A stretch of 64,000 nucleotides of DNA from Solibaculum mannosilyticum (GTDB taxonomy: Bacteria > Bacillota > Clostridia > Oscillospirales > Acutalibacteraceae). Of this stretch, positions 1-7,271 are shown one piece after another. The position numbers and the translations under genes are program-made. The number at the start of each line of letters is the position of its first letter. The first letter of the stretch is position 1. The stretch is taken from positions 1,354,501 through 1,418,500 of the forward strand of contig NZ_AP023321.1 of assembly GCF_015140235.1 (NCBI RefSeq). The letters run 5' to 3'. Below the pieces are notes generated by a model. The model had not been told where the DNA came from, made no database searches, and saw only the letters and a list, made by a program, of their open reading frames with translations.

Positions 1-1337
1 AGCTTTCTGTGTTCATCAACGGTGGGGCGGGTGCGGCGGTAATCATTAGCGGCTTTCCGCAGCTCCTTCTTTGCGGCAAGAGCGGCTTCAACGGTTTTGA
101 GCGCCTCCCGCTTCTCGGATAAGGTTTCCCTTGCGGCTTTTTCGGCTGCGTCCAGCCTGTCGGGGTCAAGCAGTTCATTTTCCGTGAGGAAGTTATGGGT
201 AGCCGCCATCTGTTTGAGGTTGTGTACTGCCGCCCAGCGGTCATAGCCTGCGCCCTTGCCCTCGGCCCGCTTGGCTTCCCGGTCAACCATGCGCTGCAAT
301 CCGTTCTCTTTCGGTGCGGTTTTTGCGGTTTTTTCTTCCTGCAAGCGTCCTCTCTGGGTGCTGTGGTGTTCGGGTATGGCTGTGGTCTGTTCGGCGGCTC
401 TGTGGGCGTTCTGCGTGAGCAGGGCAAGGACAGCAGCCTTGTCAAAATCGTCCCCCAGCTTCCTCGCCGTGATGGGCTTCGTCCTGTCGGGTGTGAGGTA
501 ACTAAGCCGCCCCCGGCTCTCCTTGACGGTCACGCCCTGTTGCAGAAGCAAAGCGGAAAACTCGTCAAAGGTGGTTGCCCGGTCAAGGGCTTTCCGTATC
601 GTCTGCCGCAGCTTCGCCTTGTCCGTTTCAAACTTGGTCTGCTTCACGGGCTGCCCGGTGGCTGCAAGGGCGGCGTTCTCTTTGTCAAGGGCAAGCTGCC
701 CTTTCTTCTGCGCCCAGTATTCACGCTCGGTAATGCGGTTTTTGCTCCCATGCAAAAGGTCAATCTGATAAAGGTTTTCCCGGTGGCACATCTCCATGAC
801 TTCGCTCTTGAAATATTCCATGGCTGCGTCTGTGCAGCGGTGCTTGCAGCCCTCCAGTGTGTCGGCTGGTCTGTCCATGTAGGGCAGAAGCGGGACGGAT
901 TCTATGCGCAAGCTGTTTATGACGATATGAATGTGGATATTGCCGCTGTGGTTATGCCCGTCCGGGTGTGTGCAGACAAGGGCTTGGTGTCCGGGGAAAT
1001 GGTCGGTGCAGAATTGCTCTCCCAACTGTTGCGCCCGGTCTACGGTCAAGCCGTTGTCCGTCCCGTCCCGTGGGTCAAAGCTGATGATGTAGTGGTGGCT
1101 TTTCACATCTTCCCGTTTTTGGTTTTTGCCATAGCGGAGATTGGAGCGCATACAGGCAACGGCAAAATCCTCGCCCCCGCAGTTAAGGGCGGCTATGCGG
1201 TAATCCTCCCTCGGCACAAGCCGCCCGCTTTCGTCAAGGGTGGGCTTCATGGAAAACTCGTCGTGCTGGAAAGTGAGGTATTTCTCGGCGGCTCCGTAAT
1301 CAGCATTTTTAGAGCTGATATGTTTGAATGTTGCCAA
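1..1337 (-). CDS. MobA/relaxase of a mobilizable element (3' end outside the window)
   Basis: This is the nicking enzyme that starts conjugative transfer by cutting oriT. About 445 codons are present and the frame is still open at the window edge. I place the start at the TTG at 1337 (protein begins MATFKHISS), preceded by a GTAGGTGAAG purine stretch; a later ATG would remove the conserved N-terminal ADYGAAEKYL segment that carries the likely catalytic tyrosines. The HUH metal-binding signature is visible as HH at residues 81-82 and H-P-D-G-H-N-H with NIHIHIV at about 124-138. The C-terminal half is charged and helical, as in clostridial relaxases. It overlaps the end of the MobC gene by 29 bases, so the two are translationally coupled. 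The long open frame on the opposite strand is a shadow of this GC-rich gene. Confidence 0.9.
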   Translation of the reverse strand, partial: MATFKHISSKNADYGAAEKYLTFQHDEFSMKPTLDESGRLVPREDYRIAALNCGGEDFAVACMRSNLRYGKNQKREDVKSHHYIISFDPRDGTDNGLTVDRAQQLGEQFCTDHFPGHQALVCTHPDGHNHSGNIHIHIVINSLRIESVPLLPYMDRPADTLEGCKHRCTDAAMEYFKSEVMEMCHRENLYQIDLLHGSKNRITEREYWAQKKGQLALDKENAALAATGQPVKQTKFETDKAKLRQTIRKALDRATTFDEFSALLLQQGVTVKESRGRLSYLTPDRTKPITARKLGDDFDKAAVLALLTQNAHRAAEQTTAIPEHHSTQRGRLQEEKTAKTAPKENGLQRMVDREAKRAEGKGAGYDRWAAVHNLKQMAATHNFLTENELLDPDRLDAAEKAARETLSEKREALKTVEAALAAKKELRKAANDYRRTRPTVDEHRK

Positions 1338-1707
1338 CGGCTTCACCTACTTTCTGCAAGACTTCAAATTTGAGGGCGGCAAGGTCGGAAATGGCGGCTT
1401 TCACATCACCGGGCAGGGCGTGGTAATGCGTTCCGTATTCGTTCAGATAGCGGGCAATCTGATTGAGGTTGCTCCCGATCTTCCCGTATTCTGCGGTCAG
1501 CTTCCCGATAGCGGACAGCAGCTCCTCATTGACCGGGGAAACGGTAATGACGGGGGTAATTCTCGACTTCATAAGGGCCTGCCGGATATACTCGGACTGG
1601 CTCATCTGACAAAGGGTAACACGCTCGGAAAACTCGCTGTATTCTTCCTCTGTCAATCGTGTTTTGATTACCCGGCTGCGGTGGGGCGTGTTGTATCTCT
1701 TTCGCAT
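1309..1707 (-). CDS. MobC-like relaxosome accessory protein
   Basis: A 132-residue basic protein of the plasmid mobilization MobC family, which binds oriT DNA and helps the relaxase. The N-terminal 45 residues (MRKRYNTPHRSRVIKTRLTE, then a helix ending SQSEYIRQAL) look like a ribbon-helix-helix DNA-binding fold; the rest is helical with the usual IGSNLNQIARYLNE segment. The frame is open upstream to 1983, but the ATG at 1707 is preceded by GAAAGGAGG at ideal spacing, and the upstream part is nonsense-like. It precedes and overlaps the relaxase gene. Candidate oriT inverted repeats lie just upstream of it. Confidence 0.88.
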   Translation of the reverse strand: MRKRYNTPHRSRVIKTRLTEEEYSEFSERVTLCQMSQSEYIRQALMKSRITPVITVSPVNEELLSAIGKLTAEYGKIGSNLNQIARYLNEYGTHYHALPGDVKAAISDLAALKFEVLQKVGEAVGNIQTYQL

Positions 1708-1864
1708 GGTCGTTGACCTCCTTTCTGTGCGTGGTGTCCTCTCACTAATAGGAGAAAAACAGGGGGTAAAGCGGAACTGTTTTTGAAAAATCCGAAAAAA
1801 TATTTTGAGGGATTTTTCAGCGGCGTAAGCCGCATAAGCAGGGTTTGGGGAAGGCACTCCCCAA

Positions 1865-1925
1865 CAAGATTCCCGCAGGGGCAAAATGAGCGATAAGCGA
1901 ATTTTGGTACTGCGGTAGAATCTTG
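1865..1925. other. Nested inverted repeat, candidate oriT
   Basis: CAAGATTC (1865-1872) pairs with GAATCTTG (1918-1925), CCGCAG (1873-1878) with CTGCGG (1910-1915), and AAAAT with ATTTT inside them, giving a stacked imperfect stem of about 60 bases. It sits about 160 bases upstream of mobC. Origins of transfer of mobilizable elements usually lie directly upstream of the mob genes and contain such repeats, so this is the best oriT candidate here. The nick site cannot be read from sequence alone. Confidence 0.45.
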
Positions 1926-2274
1926 CTCTTAGAAACTCACGCTTTCCCCGCCCTCTATCCCTGCTACAATTCGCAAAGGGCATTTTGGCTTGTTTCCGTA
2001 AATATGACGATTGCGGCGGCTCGTCCTGCCCGCTTTCCGCTGTCTGTTTTCCCGTTCACTACCCACACCACATGAAAATCCGATTTTGCCAACTCTGCGG
2101 GCTGGATTCCAAAAAATTTCTGTTTAGTCTTTTACACGGACAGTTTTGAAATTTGCCAAAGAGTAGGACAGGATTTTTGAAAATGGGCGCAAAAAAGCAG
2201 CAAACCTTTTTCAGATTTACTGCTTGTATGTGCCGCTGTGATGGGCGGCGGGTATTTCGTTTTAATGATGAAAA

Positions 2275-2375
2275 GAGGGCGATAGCACTCTGGGCTATCG
2301 TCCTCTTGGCTGCCTGTCAGCAAAGGCAGGCGTGGCTGTCAATAGCGGGCGAAGCCCGTTCATCTTGCTATTGAC
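2275..2375. repeat. Cluster of three hairpins in the non-coding part of the mobilizable element
   Basis: Within the 698-base gap between mobC and the next gene there are three inverted repeats in a row. GAGGGCGATAGC (2275-2286) pairs with GCTATCGTCCTC (2294-2305) with one mismatch. GCCTG (2312-2316) pairs with CAGGC (2327-2331). GTCAATAGC (2338-2346) pairs with GCTATTGAC (2367-2375) around an inner CGGGC/GCCCG hairpin. No T-tract follows, so these are not simple terminators. They could belong to oriT or to a small structured RNA. I see no convincing protein gene in 1708-2405. Confidence 0.5.
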
Positions 2376-2405
2376 TGGCTCGGCTGGATTTGCTATTTTG
2401 CAAAA

Positions 2406-2696
2406 TTACGCAACCGTATAAATTTTCACATCAGGTTCAGCACTCCAGAGCGGTTTTAATCCAACAAATACATCATTCTTGAACATGTCACTTGAAAGAT
2501 ATGCCTGTGCGTGTTCTACGCTGTCGAACCCGTGAAGTACCTGTACGTCCTCGTCACGAATGAGTAAGTCCTTGGTTAAAGCTCCCTCAATCGTATCAAG
2601 GAATGGCTGGCGATAGTCGGTATAAACCTTTGCCGCTGCCGGACGTTTTTCCGCATCAATCTTCATTGTGATTTCCAAATAAGCCTTTACATTCAT
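2406..2696 (-). CDS. ABM-fold (quinol monooxygenase-like) small protein
   Basis: A 96-residue protein starting MNVKAYLEITMKIDAEK with a GGAGATATCAC ribosome binding site. The alternating strand-helix pattern (KAYLEITMKID; PFLDTIEGALTKD; VQVLHGFDSVEHAQAYLSS) fits the dimeric alpha/beta-barrel (antibiotic biosynthesis monooxygenase) superfamily. Some members degrade quinols; no catalytic residue can be assigned here. It is transcribed away from the lysE-hxlR-GNAT operon, and the shared intergenic region makes regulation by the HxlR protein plausible. Confidence 0.7.
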   Translation of the reverse strand: MNVKAYLEITMKIDAEKRPAAAKVYTDYRQPFLDTIEGALTKDLLIRDEDVQVLHGFDSVEHAQAYLSSDMFKNDVFVGLKPLWSAEPDVKIYTVA

Positions 2697-2818
2697 TGTG
2701 ATATCTCCTTTGCATGATTTTTATTTGCTCCTGTGAGCTTGGTAATATCATAGCATTTCAGCTCAATCTATAAAAGATATTGGTTGTTTTATAAGTTGCT
2801 AATAATTTTCATAGTAAC

Positions 2819-2847
2819 TTGTCTTATGAGGGTTTTCCCTGTATAAT
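2819..2847 (+). promoter_or_regulatory. Sigma-A promoter of the lysE-hxlR-GNAT operon
   Basis: TTGTCT (2819-2824), 17-base spacer, TATAAT (2842-2847), about 37 bases before the LysE start codon. The same 190-base gap separates this operon from the divergent ABM-fold gene. Confidence 0.7.
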
Positions 2848-2883
2848 AAAACCGCGTTGAATATCAGATAGGAGTGTGCAGAA

Positions 2884-3471
2884 ATGACTTTATCTCTTTT
2901 GGGGACAATGCTTGGATATATGACAGTAAGTTCCTATACGCCCGGACCAGGTAATATTCTGGCTATGAATACAACAACAAAATTTGGCTGGAAAAAAAGC
3001 AAGCGATTGATTTTGGGTATTTGCTGTGGATACCTGTGTGTGCAATTTTTATGCACACTGACACTTTACTGTTTAAACCATGTTTTAGAGCCAGCTCTTG
3101 CTATATTAAAATATATTGGAGCTGTTTATATGTTGTGGCTGTCATTTCATATCATTCGCAGCCATCCGCAAACAACTACGCAAGAGAAAACACCAACTTT
3201 TCAGACTGGGTTTCTTTTGCAATTAGTTAATGTTAAAATATATTTTTATATTATGACATTATTAACTGTTTACCTAATTCCAAATATTAAGAGCTTAGTG
3301 GGACTTTTTGTTTCGGGAATTGGCATTGTTTCCTTTGGAAGTATTGCCTGTCTTGCATGGGCTGCTCTTGGACTCCAATTACAGGGAACCTACGTCAAAC
3401 ATTTTAAAATCATCAATTTCATTCTCGGTCTGTTCTTACTCTACTGCGTATGGAATATTATAAGGAGTTAA
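2884..3471 (+). CDS. LysE/RhtB-family amino acid exporter
   Basis: An integral membrane protein of 195 residues, the usual size of LysE/RhtB exporters, which pump out amino acids or their derivatives. The family hallmark near the N terminus, TPGPGNILAMNTTTKFG (residues about 19-35), is intact, and about six hydrophobic segments follow (for example GICCGYLCVQFLCTL, YIGAVYMLWLSF and FILGLFLLYCVW). The substrate cannot be told; the closest pattern is the cysteine/O-acetylserine type. The ATG is preceded by TAGGAGTGTGCAGAA. It is the first gene of a tight operon with the HxlR regulator only 4 bases downstream. The gene is much more AT-rich than the mob genes, which suggests recent acquisition. 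Confidence 0.88.
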   Translation: MTLSLLGTMLGYMTVSSYTPGPGNILAMNTTTKFGWKKSKRLILGICCGYLCVQFLCTLTLYCLNHVLEPALAILKYIGAVYMLWLSFHIIRSHPQTTTQEKTPTFQTGFLLQLVNVKIYFYIMTLLTVYLIPNIKSLVGLFVSGIGIVSFGSIACLAWAALGLQLQGTYVKHFKIINFILGLFLLYCVWNIIRS

Positions 3472-3475
3472 GACA

Positions 3476-3859
3476 ATGTATAAACCAAAACTTGAAAAAG
3501 ATATTAGGTGTCCACTTGAATATGGTCTTGAGATTTTCGGTGGAAAATGGAAGTCCCGTATTATTTGTGTACTGGCAGAGAAAAAAACATTGCGGTATAG
3601 TGTGTTGCGTGGAGAAATGAGCAATATCACGGATGCTGTACTGGCTGCAACTCTGAAAGAACTGTTAGCAGACGGGATTGTGTTTCGTCAACAATTTAAT
3701 GAAATACCACCACATGTAGAATACAGTCTAACGGATAAGGGAAAATCCGTTGTACCGATTCTACAAAGTATTTGCCAGTGGGCGGGAATTTATCATCACG
3801 AAAACACAGAATGCTCACTACCACAATGTCAAAAATGTGATTATCATAGTAAAAAATAA
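3476..3859 (+). CDS. HxlR-family winged-helix transcriptional regulator
   Basis: A 127-residue protein with the HxlR domain: CPLEYGLEIFGGKWKSRII at residues 12-30, then LRYSVLRGEMSNITDAVLAATLKEL (recognition region) and the wing ending VEYSLTDKGKSV. Cys12 is at the position where redox- or electrophile-sensing HxlR proteins (YodB, HypR type) carry their reactive cysteine. A C-terminal CSLPQCQKCDYH cluster could bind metal. It likely controls its own operon and the divergent ABM-fold gene. Confidence 0.9.
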   Translation: MYKPKLEKDIRCPLEYGLEIFGGKWKSRIICVLAEKKTLRYSVLRGEMSNITDAVLAATLKELLADGIVFRQQFNEIPPHVEYSLTDKGKSVVPILQSICQWAGIYHHENTECSLPQCQKCDYHSKK

Positions 3860-3876
3860 AACAGGAGATGTTTAAC

Positions 3877-4287
3877 ATGATTACTTATACTGATGAAAAG
3901 AAATTTACTCAACAATCCATACAAGATTTATTCCTTTCTGTGGGTTGGTTATCGGGAAAATATCCCTCCCGTTTATACAAAGCATTGCAGAATTCTTCTA
4001 CGGTTCTAACTGCTTGGGATGACAGCCAGCTTGTAGGATTAGTGCGGATTTTAGACGACACCGAAATGATGGCATATATGCACTATGTTCTGGTTCACCC
4101 TGATTATCAAGGGCAGGGAATTGCCGGAACATTAGTAGAAATGGTAAAAGAAAAATACAAGGACTATCTGTATATTGAAGTCATGCCAGAAGAAAGAAAA
4201 AATGCTGCTTTTTATGAAAAACACGGCTTTCAACTCATGAAAGATGGTGTTGCCATGCAGTTGTGTAATTTTTCTAACCAATTCTGA
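3877..4287 (+). CDS. GNAT-family N-acetyltransferase
   Basis: A 136-residue GCN5-related acetyltransferase that would move an acetyl group from acetyl-CoA to an unknown amine. The acetyl-CoA loop is seen as VHPDYQGQGIAGTLVE (residues about 72-87), followed by YIEVMPEERKNAAFYEKHGF, the typical end of the fold. I use the ATG at 3877, nine bases after AGGAG; the ATG at 3868 directly abuts the ribosome binding site. It is the third gene of the operon. Confidence 0.88.
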   Translation: MITYTDEKKFTQQSIQDLFLSVGWLSGKYPSRLYKALQNSSTVLTAWDDSQLVGLVRILDDTEMMAYMHYVLVHPDYQGQGIAGTLVEMVKEKYKDYLYIEVMPEERKNAAFYEKHGFQLMKDGVAMQLCNFSNQF

Positions 4288-4336
4288 TAAAAAACATAAT
4301 AGGCAGTTGAGAATATCAGTTGCTTAACTGTCTTAA

Positions 4337-4429
4337 TTATTCGGAATAGTGGCGGCTGCCATTGTCTTATTTGCTTCTTTATTAACCATGAGCATTCAGC
4401 AAGGGTTCCTTACAAAAAATAAGAGGTGA
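4337..4429 (+). pseudogene. Fragment of a membrane protein, in a gene-poor stretch
   Basis: A 30-codon open frame ending at 4429 encodes a hydrophobic stretch (IVAAAIVLFASLLTMSI) followed by a short basic tail. It has no upstream ribosome binding site or start and reads like the C-terminal end of a lost membrane protein. Between here and the tRNA fragment at 4724 there is one more 28-codon frame (4581-4667, MLPLPIPDV...) without support. This is probably decayed DNA at the edge of the mobile element. Confidence 0.35.
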
Positions 4430-4679
4430 GCAACCATTGTATATTTTGCAGATTTCAGATTTACATATAGCCCATGATACTCACATATAGGTACTTTAAA
4501 GGAAAAGCTAAATTCCTTAGTAACAATGTTAAAACAGCATATTTCAGAAGACAGTAGTATTGCGTGTTGTATATTAAATGCTGCCCCTGCCAATTCCTGA
4601 TGTGACCGTCAATACCCGGAAGGGAGTATTTGTCAACTACGCCCCAGCAGAAATCGCCGGATAAAAACAACAAAAAAGG

Positions 4680-4720
4680 CAAGTGTTCTTACAGCTTTTC
4701 AAATGCTATAAGAACACTTG
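4680..4720 (-). terminator. Original terminator downstream of tRNA-Pro, now left of attL
   Basis: Perfect 12-bp inverted repeat CAAGTGTTCTTA (4680-4691) / TAAGAACACTTG (4709-4720). Reading leftwards it is followed by CCTTTTTTGTTGTTTTT. Before the phage integrated this would have lain directly 3' of the tRNA-Pro gene. It is now separated from the intact tRNA by 42 kb. Confidence 0.8.
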
Positions 4721-4723
4721 TCG

Positions 4724-4768
4724 TGGTCCGAGTGACAGGAGTCGAACCTGCGGCCTCTTGAACCCCAT
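4724..4768. repeat. attL: left copy of the 45-bp attachment repeat
   Basis: These 45 bases are identical to 46862-46906. They correspond to the 3' part of a tRNA-Pro gene (minus strand), from the anticodon loop through the encoded CCA end. The sequence diverges from the tRNA immediately after 4768, so this copy is only a tRNA fragment. The integrase gene starts its 3' end 127 bases away. Confidence 0.97.
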
Positions 4769-4895
4769 ACTTTTTTCAACGCCATGTTGTACCAATTTAT
4801 ACCCTGCTAGATCGCATGAAATGGGGCTTTTTCATTTCACGACTAACTGTATTATAGCGAAAAACGAGCTGAAATGTCGTAGTAAATTCAAGCTG

Positions 4896-5987
4896 TTATA
4901 GGACATCTTTTAACGCTTCCCGCAATGTATCGATCTCATTGTGAACATAGATTTCACTGGTCATTTTGATGTCTTTATGCCCCATTATCTTCTGGATTGT
5001 GTAGATGTCTACGCCAGCACGGCGCAACCTCGTACCGTATGTATGCCTTAATTCATGCGCCGTCAACATTGGTATTTCTGGGTATTCTCTGTTAAGATTT
5101 TTCATGAAGCGATTTAGACGCCGGGACCACGTATTAGGATGTTGAGGCCCTCCATCCCAGCCTGGAAACAGATACCCATCTGTCTGACATCTCCACTGTA
5201 ACACAGAGATAGCTTTTTCTGATAATGGGTTAGTCCTATAGCTATCCCATTTGGGAGGATTGATCAGTACCCCTCCTCCCTGCTTGTCTGTAATGGATCT
5301 GTTAACCGATAATGTTCTATGTGTCAAATTTATGTCTTGACTGGACAACCCCAAGAGTTCCCCACGACGCACTCCTGTCTCCAGCAATACAATTACTTCT
5401 GGCATTCGAGTTAGTGCATACTCTTCTACCAGATCAATCTGCTCATCCGTATAGACGCGTTTTACTGTCTTCTCTGCAATCGATGTATAAGATACTCGTT
5501 TTGCAGGATTTTTGTAGCACAGATCATTGTCAATAGCCGTTTCAAATATCATATTCAAACACATTCGAATTTTACTTAAACCTGACTCAGATAGATTCGC
5601 TTTTGTAGCATAGAACTCCTTGATATCAATAGGCCGGATCATTGTCAAGGGCGCACCCCCAAAATACGGTATAAGATGGTTATAAACCGTATTTTTGTAG
5701 GTGAAACGATAGGTATTTTCGTCTACCTCTCCCCTCTTATATGTTTCCAACCATCTGATCGCCCACTGGCCGAAGGTGACATCTTTTTCTACAAACGTGT
5801 TTCCGGTCAGGTTGGCGATCTGCATATCCTGGATATACTTCTGCCCTTGCCGGCGGGCATCATCCTTACTGACATGGCTGTAGAATGATTTCCGGATGGG
5901 GCTGCCATCCATCTTTTTCCCTACGGTCATCTTGACTTCATAGAGACCATTCGCCCGGTTTGGCTGTTCTTTTTTCTTTCTTGGCAT
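4896..5987 (-). CDS. int: Tyrosine-type phage integrase
   Basis: Site-specific recombinase of 363 residues that inserts and excises the prophage at the tRNA-Pro site. An AP2-like arm-binding region (residues 1-55), a core-binding SAM-like domain (about 70-165) and the catalytic domain follow in order. The catalytic residues can be seen: R207 in TGVRRGE, K246 in PPKW, H311 and R314 in HELRHT, H337 in GHKD and the nucleophile Y347 in EIYVHN. The ATG at 5987 follows TTTTAGGAGGTAAGG. The gene points towards attL, the usual arrangement for tRNA-integrating phages. Confidence 0.97.
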   Translation of the reverse strand: MPRKKKEQPNRANGLYEVKMTVGKKMDGSPIRKSFYSHVSKDDARRQGQKYIQDMQIANLTGNTFVEKDVTFGQWAIRWLETYKRGEVDENTYRFTYKNTVYNHLIPYFGGAPLTMIRPIDIKEFYATKANLSESGLSKIRMCLNMIFETAIDNDLCYKNPAKRVSYTSIAEKTVKRVYTDEQIDLVEEYALTRMPEVIVLLETGVRRGELLGLSSQDINLTHRTLSVNRSITDKQGGGVLINPPKWDSYRTNPLSEKAISVLQWRCQTDGYLFPGWDGGPQHPNTWSRRLNRFMKNLNREYPEIPMLTAHELRHTYGTRLRRAGVDIYTIQKIMGHKDIKMTSEIYVHNEIDTLREALKDVL

Positions 5988-6020
5988 TGTACCTTACCTC
6001 CTAAAAATGGGCATAAGAAT

Positions 6021-6043
6021 GCCCGGGGCTTGATATCCCGGGC
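6021..6043. repeat. GCCCGGG/CCCGGGC hairpin in the integrase leader
   Basis: GCCCGGG (6021-6027) and CCCGGGC (6037-6043) form a 7-bp stem 34 bases upstream of the integrase start codon, so it would be in the 5' leader of the integrase mRNA. It could be a terminator relic or a control element. No T-tract follows on the minus strand. Confidence 0.5.
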
Positions 6044-6105
6044 TTATCGTGGTACAATGTAATTGTTAGGTACTTGTACTTGGATAGGCCCAGGCTTATC
6101 CACCA

Positions 6106-6140
6106 GCCGCTCTCCTGCGCCAACAGGAGGGCGGCTTTTT
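6106..6140 (+). terminator. Hairpin with T-tract facing the plus strand
   Basis: GCCGCTCTCCTG (6106-6117) and CAGGAGGGCGGC (6124-6135) pair with a single G-T wobble and are followed by TTTTTATTTTT. It lies just after the stop codon of the XRE gene, but the T-run is on the plus side, so it would stop transcripts running rightwards. The right arm and T-run (CCAACAGGAGGGCGGC) recur at 7249-7264 without a partner arm. Confidence 0.55.
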
Positions 6141-6348
6141 ATTTTTGGGGCACAATCTCTAACGTGTACCCTAGGGCAGCTGCTATCTGTATGAGAGTGC
6201 TGATTTGAGGCTCCGCTTTTTTGCTCTCTAATCTCGCTATTACTGACTGTGTGTATCCACATTCGTCCGCCAGTTTCTTCTGCGTCCAGCCTTTTGATTT
6301 CCGTATCTCGGTGATTGTATCAATCAGGGCAATACATTGGTCAGACAT
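6139..6348 (-). CDS. XRE-family helix-turn-helix protein (HigA-like)
   Basis: A 69-residue protein that is essentially one helix-turn-helix domain: TITEIRKSKGWTQKKLADEC, then TQSVIARLESKKAEPQISTL, ending with an EIVPQK tail. This layout is typical of HigA-type antitoxins and small phage repressors. The ATG follows TAGGAGGGGCTACGA and overlaps the stop region of the DUF2442 gene by 8 bases, so it is the last gene of a three-gene operon. It is the obvious candidate to bind the palindromes at 7028-7070 in front of the operon. Confidence 0.85.
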   Translation of the reverse strand: MSDQCIALIDTITEIRKSKGWTQKKLADECGYTQSVIARLESKKAEPQISTLIQIAAALGYTLEIVPQK

Positions 6349-6706
6349 TCGTAGCCCCTCCTACTGGGACACTATCAATATAGCAACTATCTGAGCAAAG
6401 ATCCACTTTGTTATTCCAGACTACATTACTATCTACATTAGGGTCTATGTCCCAGCATACATCATTACAATCATCAAGATATACACGACGGAAATTATCC
6501 CAGTCCAGAAGCGATTCAAATACCGTCCCCGGCTCCAGCAAGGGCTTCACATCATAATTTCGCTTCTCGCCGCCCTCAAAGGTAAGTGTCAATGTGAAAT
6601 CTCTATTGGGTTCAACTGCCACCATCCTTTTGCGCCCATTTGAAAAATACACAGCAGCGGCGTGGCTAAAACCTTTTGAAAGATAATATTCTATACTTTT
6701 GCTCAT
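6341..6706 (-). CDS. DUF2442 domain protein
   Basis: A 121-residue protein. The segment VAVEPNRDFTLTLTFEGGEKR with YDVKPLLEPGTVFESLLD, then FRRVYLDD and ending CWDIDPNVDSNVVWNNKVDL, matches the DUF2442 pattern. DUF2442 proteins are small beta-rich proteins of unknown activity that are regularly encoded beside DUF4160 proteins, as here. ATG at 6706 follows ACGGAGGTGATTTG. The pairing with DUF4160 and an XRE protein suggests a toxin-antitoxin-like or phage-defence cassette. That is inference, not a demonstrated function. Confidence 0.82.
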   Translation of the reverse strand: MSKSIEYYLSKGFSHAAAVYFSNGRKRMVAVEPNRDFTLTLTFEGGEKRNYDVKPLLEPGTVFESLLDWDNFRRVYLDDCNDVCWDIDPNVDSNVVWNNKVDLCSDSCYIDSVPVGGATNV

Positions 6707-6742
6707 CAAATCACCTCCGTGTTTGGTAGAGGAGTGAGCCGC

Positions 6743-7003
6743 TTATTTCAGCGGCTCAATTGCAAACAATTCTTGCTTTTTTACTGCCAATTCCCAGTTC
6801 TCCATCAGTTCGTCTTGATGGAAAGCCGCCCAGCCCAACAGCATCTTTAGCTGTTTGTTTGGTATCTTTCCTTCCAGCACCTCTATATCATTGATGGAGA
6901 CTATCACTTCTTCGCCGCCGTATGTCGCGTGGAAATGCGGTGGCATATGGTCACGCCAGTTAATATAAATTTTGATCCCGCGAAACATACATATTGTTGG
7001 CAT
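6743..7003 (-). CDS. DUF4160 domain protein
   Basis: An 86-residue protein, first gene of the cassette. The DUF4160 hallmarks are present: MFRGIKIYINWRDHMPPHFHATYGGEE, then a short strand and ending KQLKMLLGWAAFHQDELMENW. The conserved D-H-x-P-P-H-F-H motif could be a metal or catalytic site; its biochemical role is unknown to me. I use the ATG at 7003 after AAAGGGGGAGATAAA; the upstream MKGGDK extension is just the translated ribosome binding site. The promoter is at 7026-7054. Confidence 0.85.
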   Translation of the reverse strand: MPTICMFRGIKIYINWRDHMPPHFHATYGGEEVIVSINDIEVLEGKIPNKQLKMLLGWAAFHQDELMENWELAVKKQELFAIEPLK

Positions 7004-7025
7004 TTTATCTCCCCCTTTCAATTAT

Positions 7026-7070
7026 ATTATAGCATATTCGCTATAATATATCAATAGCAAATTTGCTATT
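7026..7070 (-). promoter_or_regulatory. Promoter and two palindromic operators of the DUF4160-DUF2442-XRE cassette
   Basis: Reading the minus strand: -35 TTGATA (7049-7054), 17-base spacer, -10 TATAAT (7026-7031). A perfect 18-bp palindrome AATAGCAAATTTGCTATT (7053-7070) overlaps the -35, and TATAGC-N6-GCTATA (7028-7045) sits between -35 and -10. Their centres are 25 bases apart. A dimeric helix-turn-helix repressor bound here would block RNA polymerase, so the operon should be autoregulated. Confidence 0.82.
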
Positions 7071-7271
7071 TTTAAAACTAATTATTTCCCGGCACAATTT
7101 AGACACAACCGCCGCTTGCCCGAGTCTAGCGCGTCTTGCAGGATACCAGATGCCTGCGCCTTATCTCTGATGTGATAGCACGACGGATCGGAGTGATATA
7201 CGCTCCCCCCCTGCCGTCCAATAATAAGTATACCCATCGTCTTGCACCAACAGGAGGGCGGCTTTTTTTAT

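Noticed and set aside
195-1373. A 392-codon open frame on the plus strand
   Set aside because: It is the antisense of the relaxase, whose HUH motif and start fit the minus strand. The plus-strand translation has no coherent fold and no ribosome binding site.
2153-2374. A 73-codon plus-strand frame in the mobilizable element
   Set aside because: It runs through the inverted-repeat cluster, and the ATG has no ribosome binding site. The hairpins explain this DNA better.
4683-4901. A 72-codon plus-strand frame over attL
   Set aside because: It translates the tRNA fragment in antisense and has no ribosome binding site.
7249-7270. A second terminator repeating the right arm of the hairpin at 6106
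   Set aside because: The copy (CCAACAGGAGGGCGGC plus T-run) has no partner arm, so it cannot form the stem. It is probably a duplication scar.
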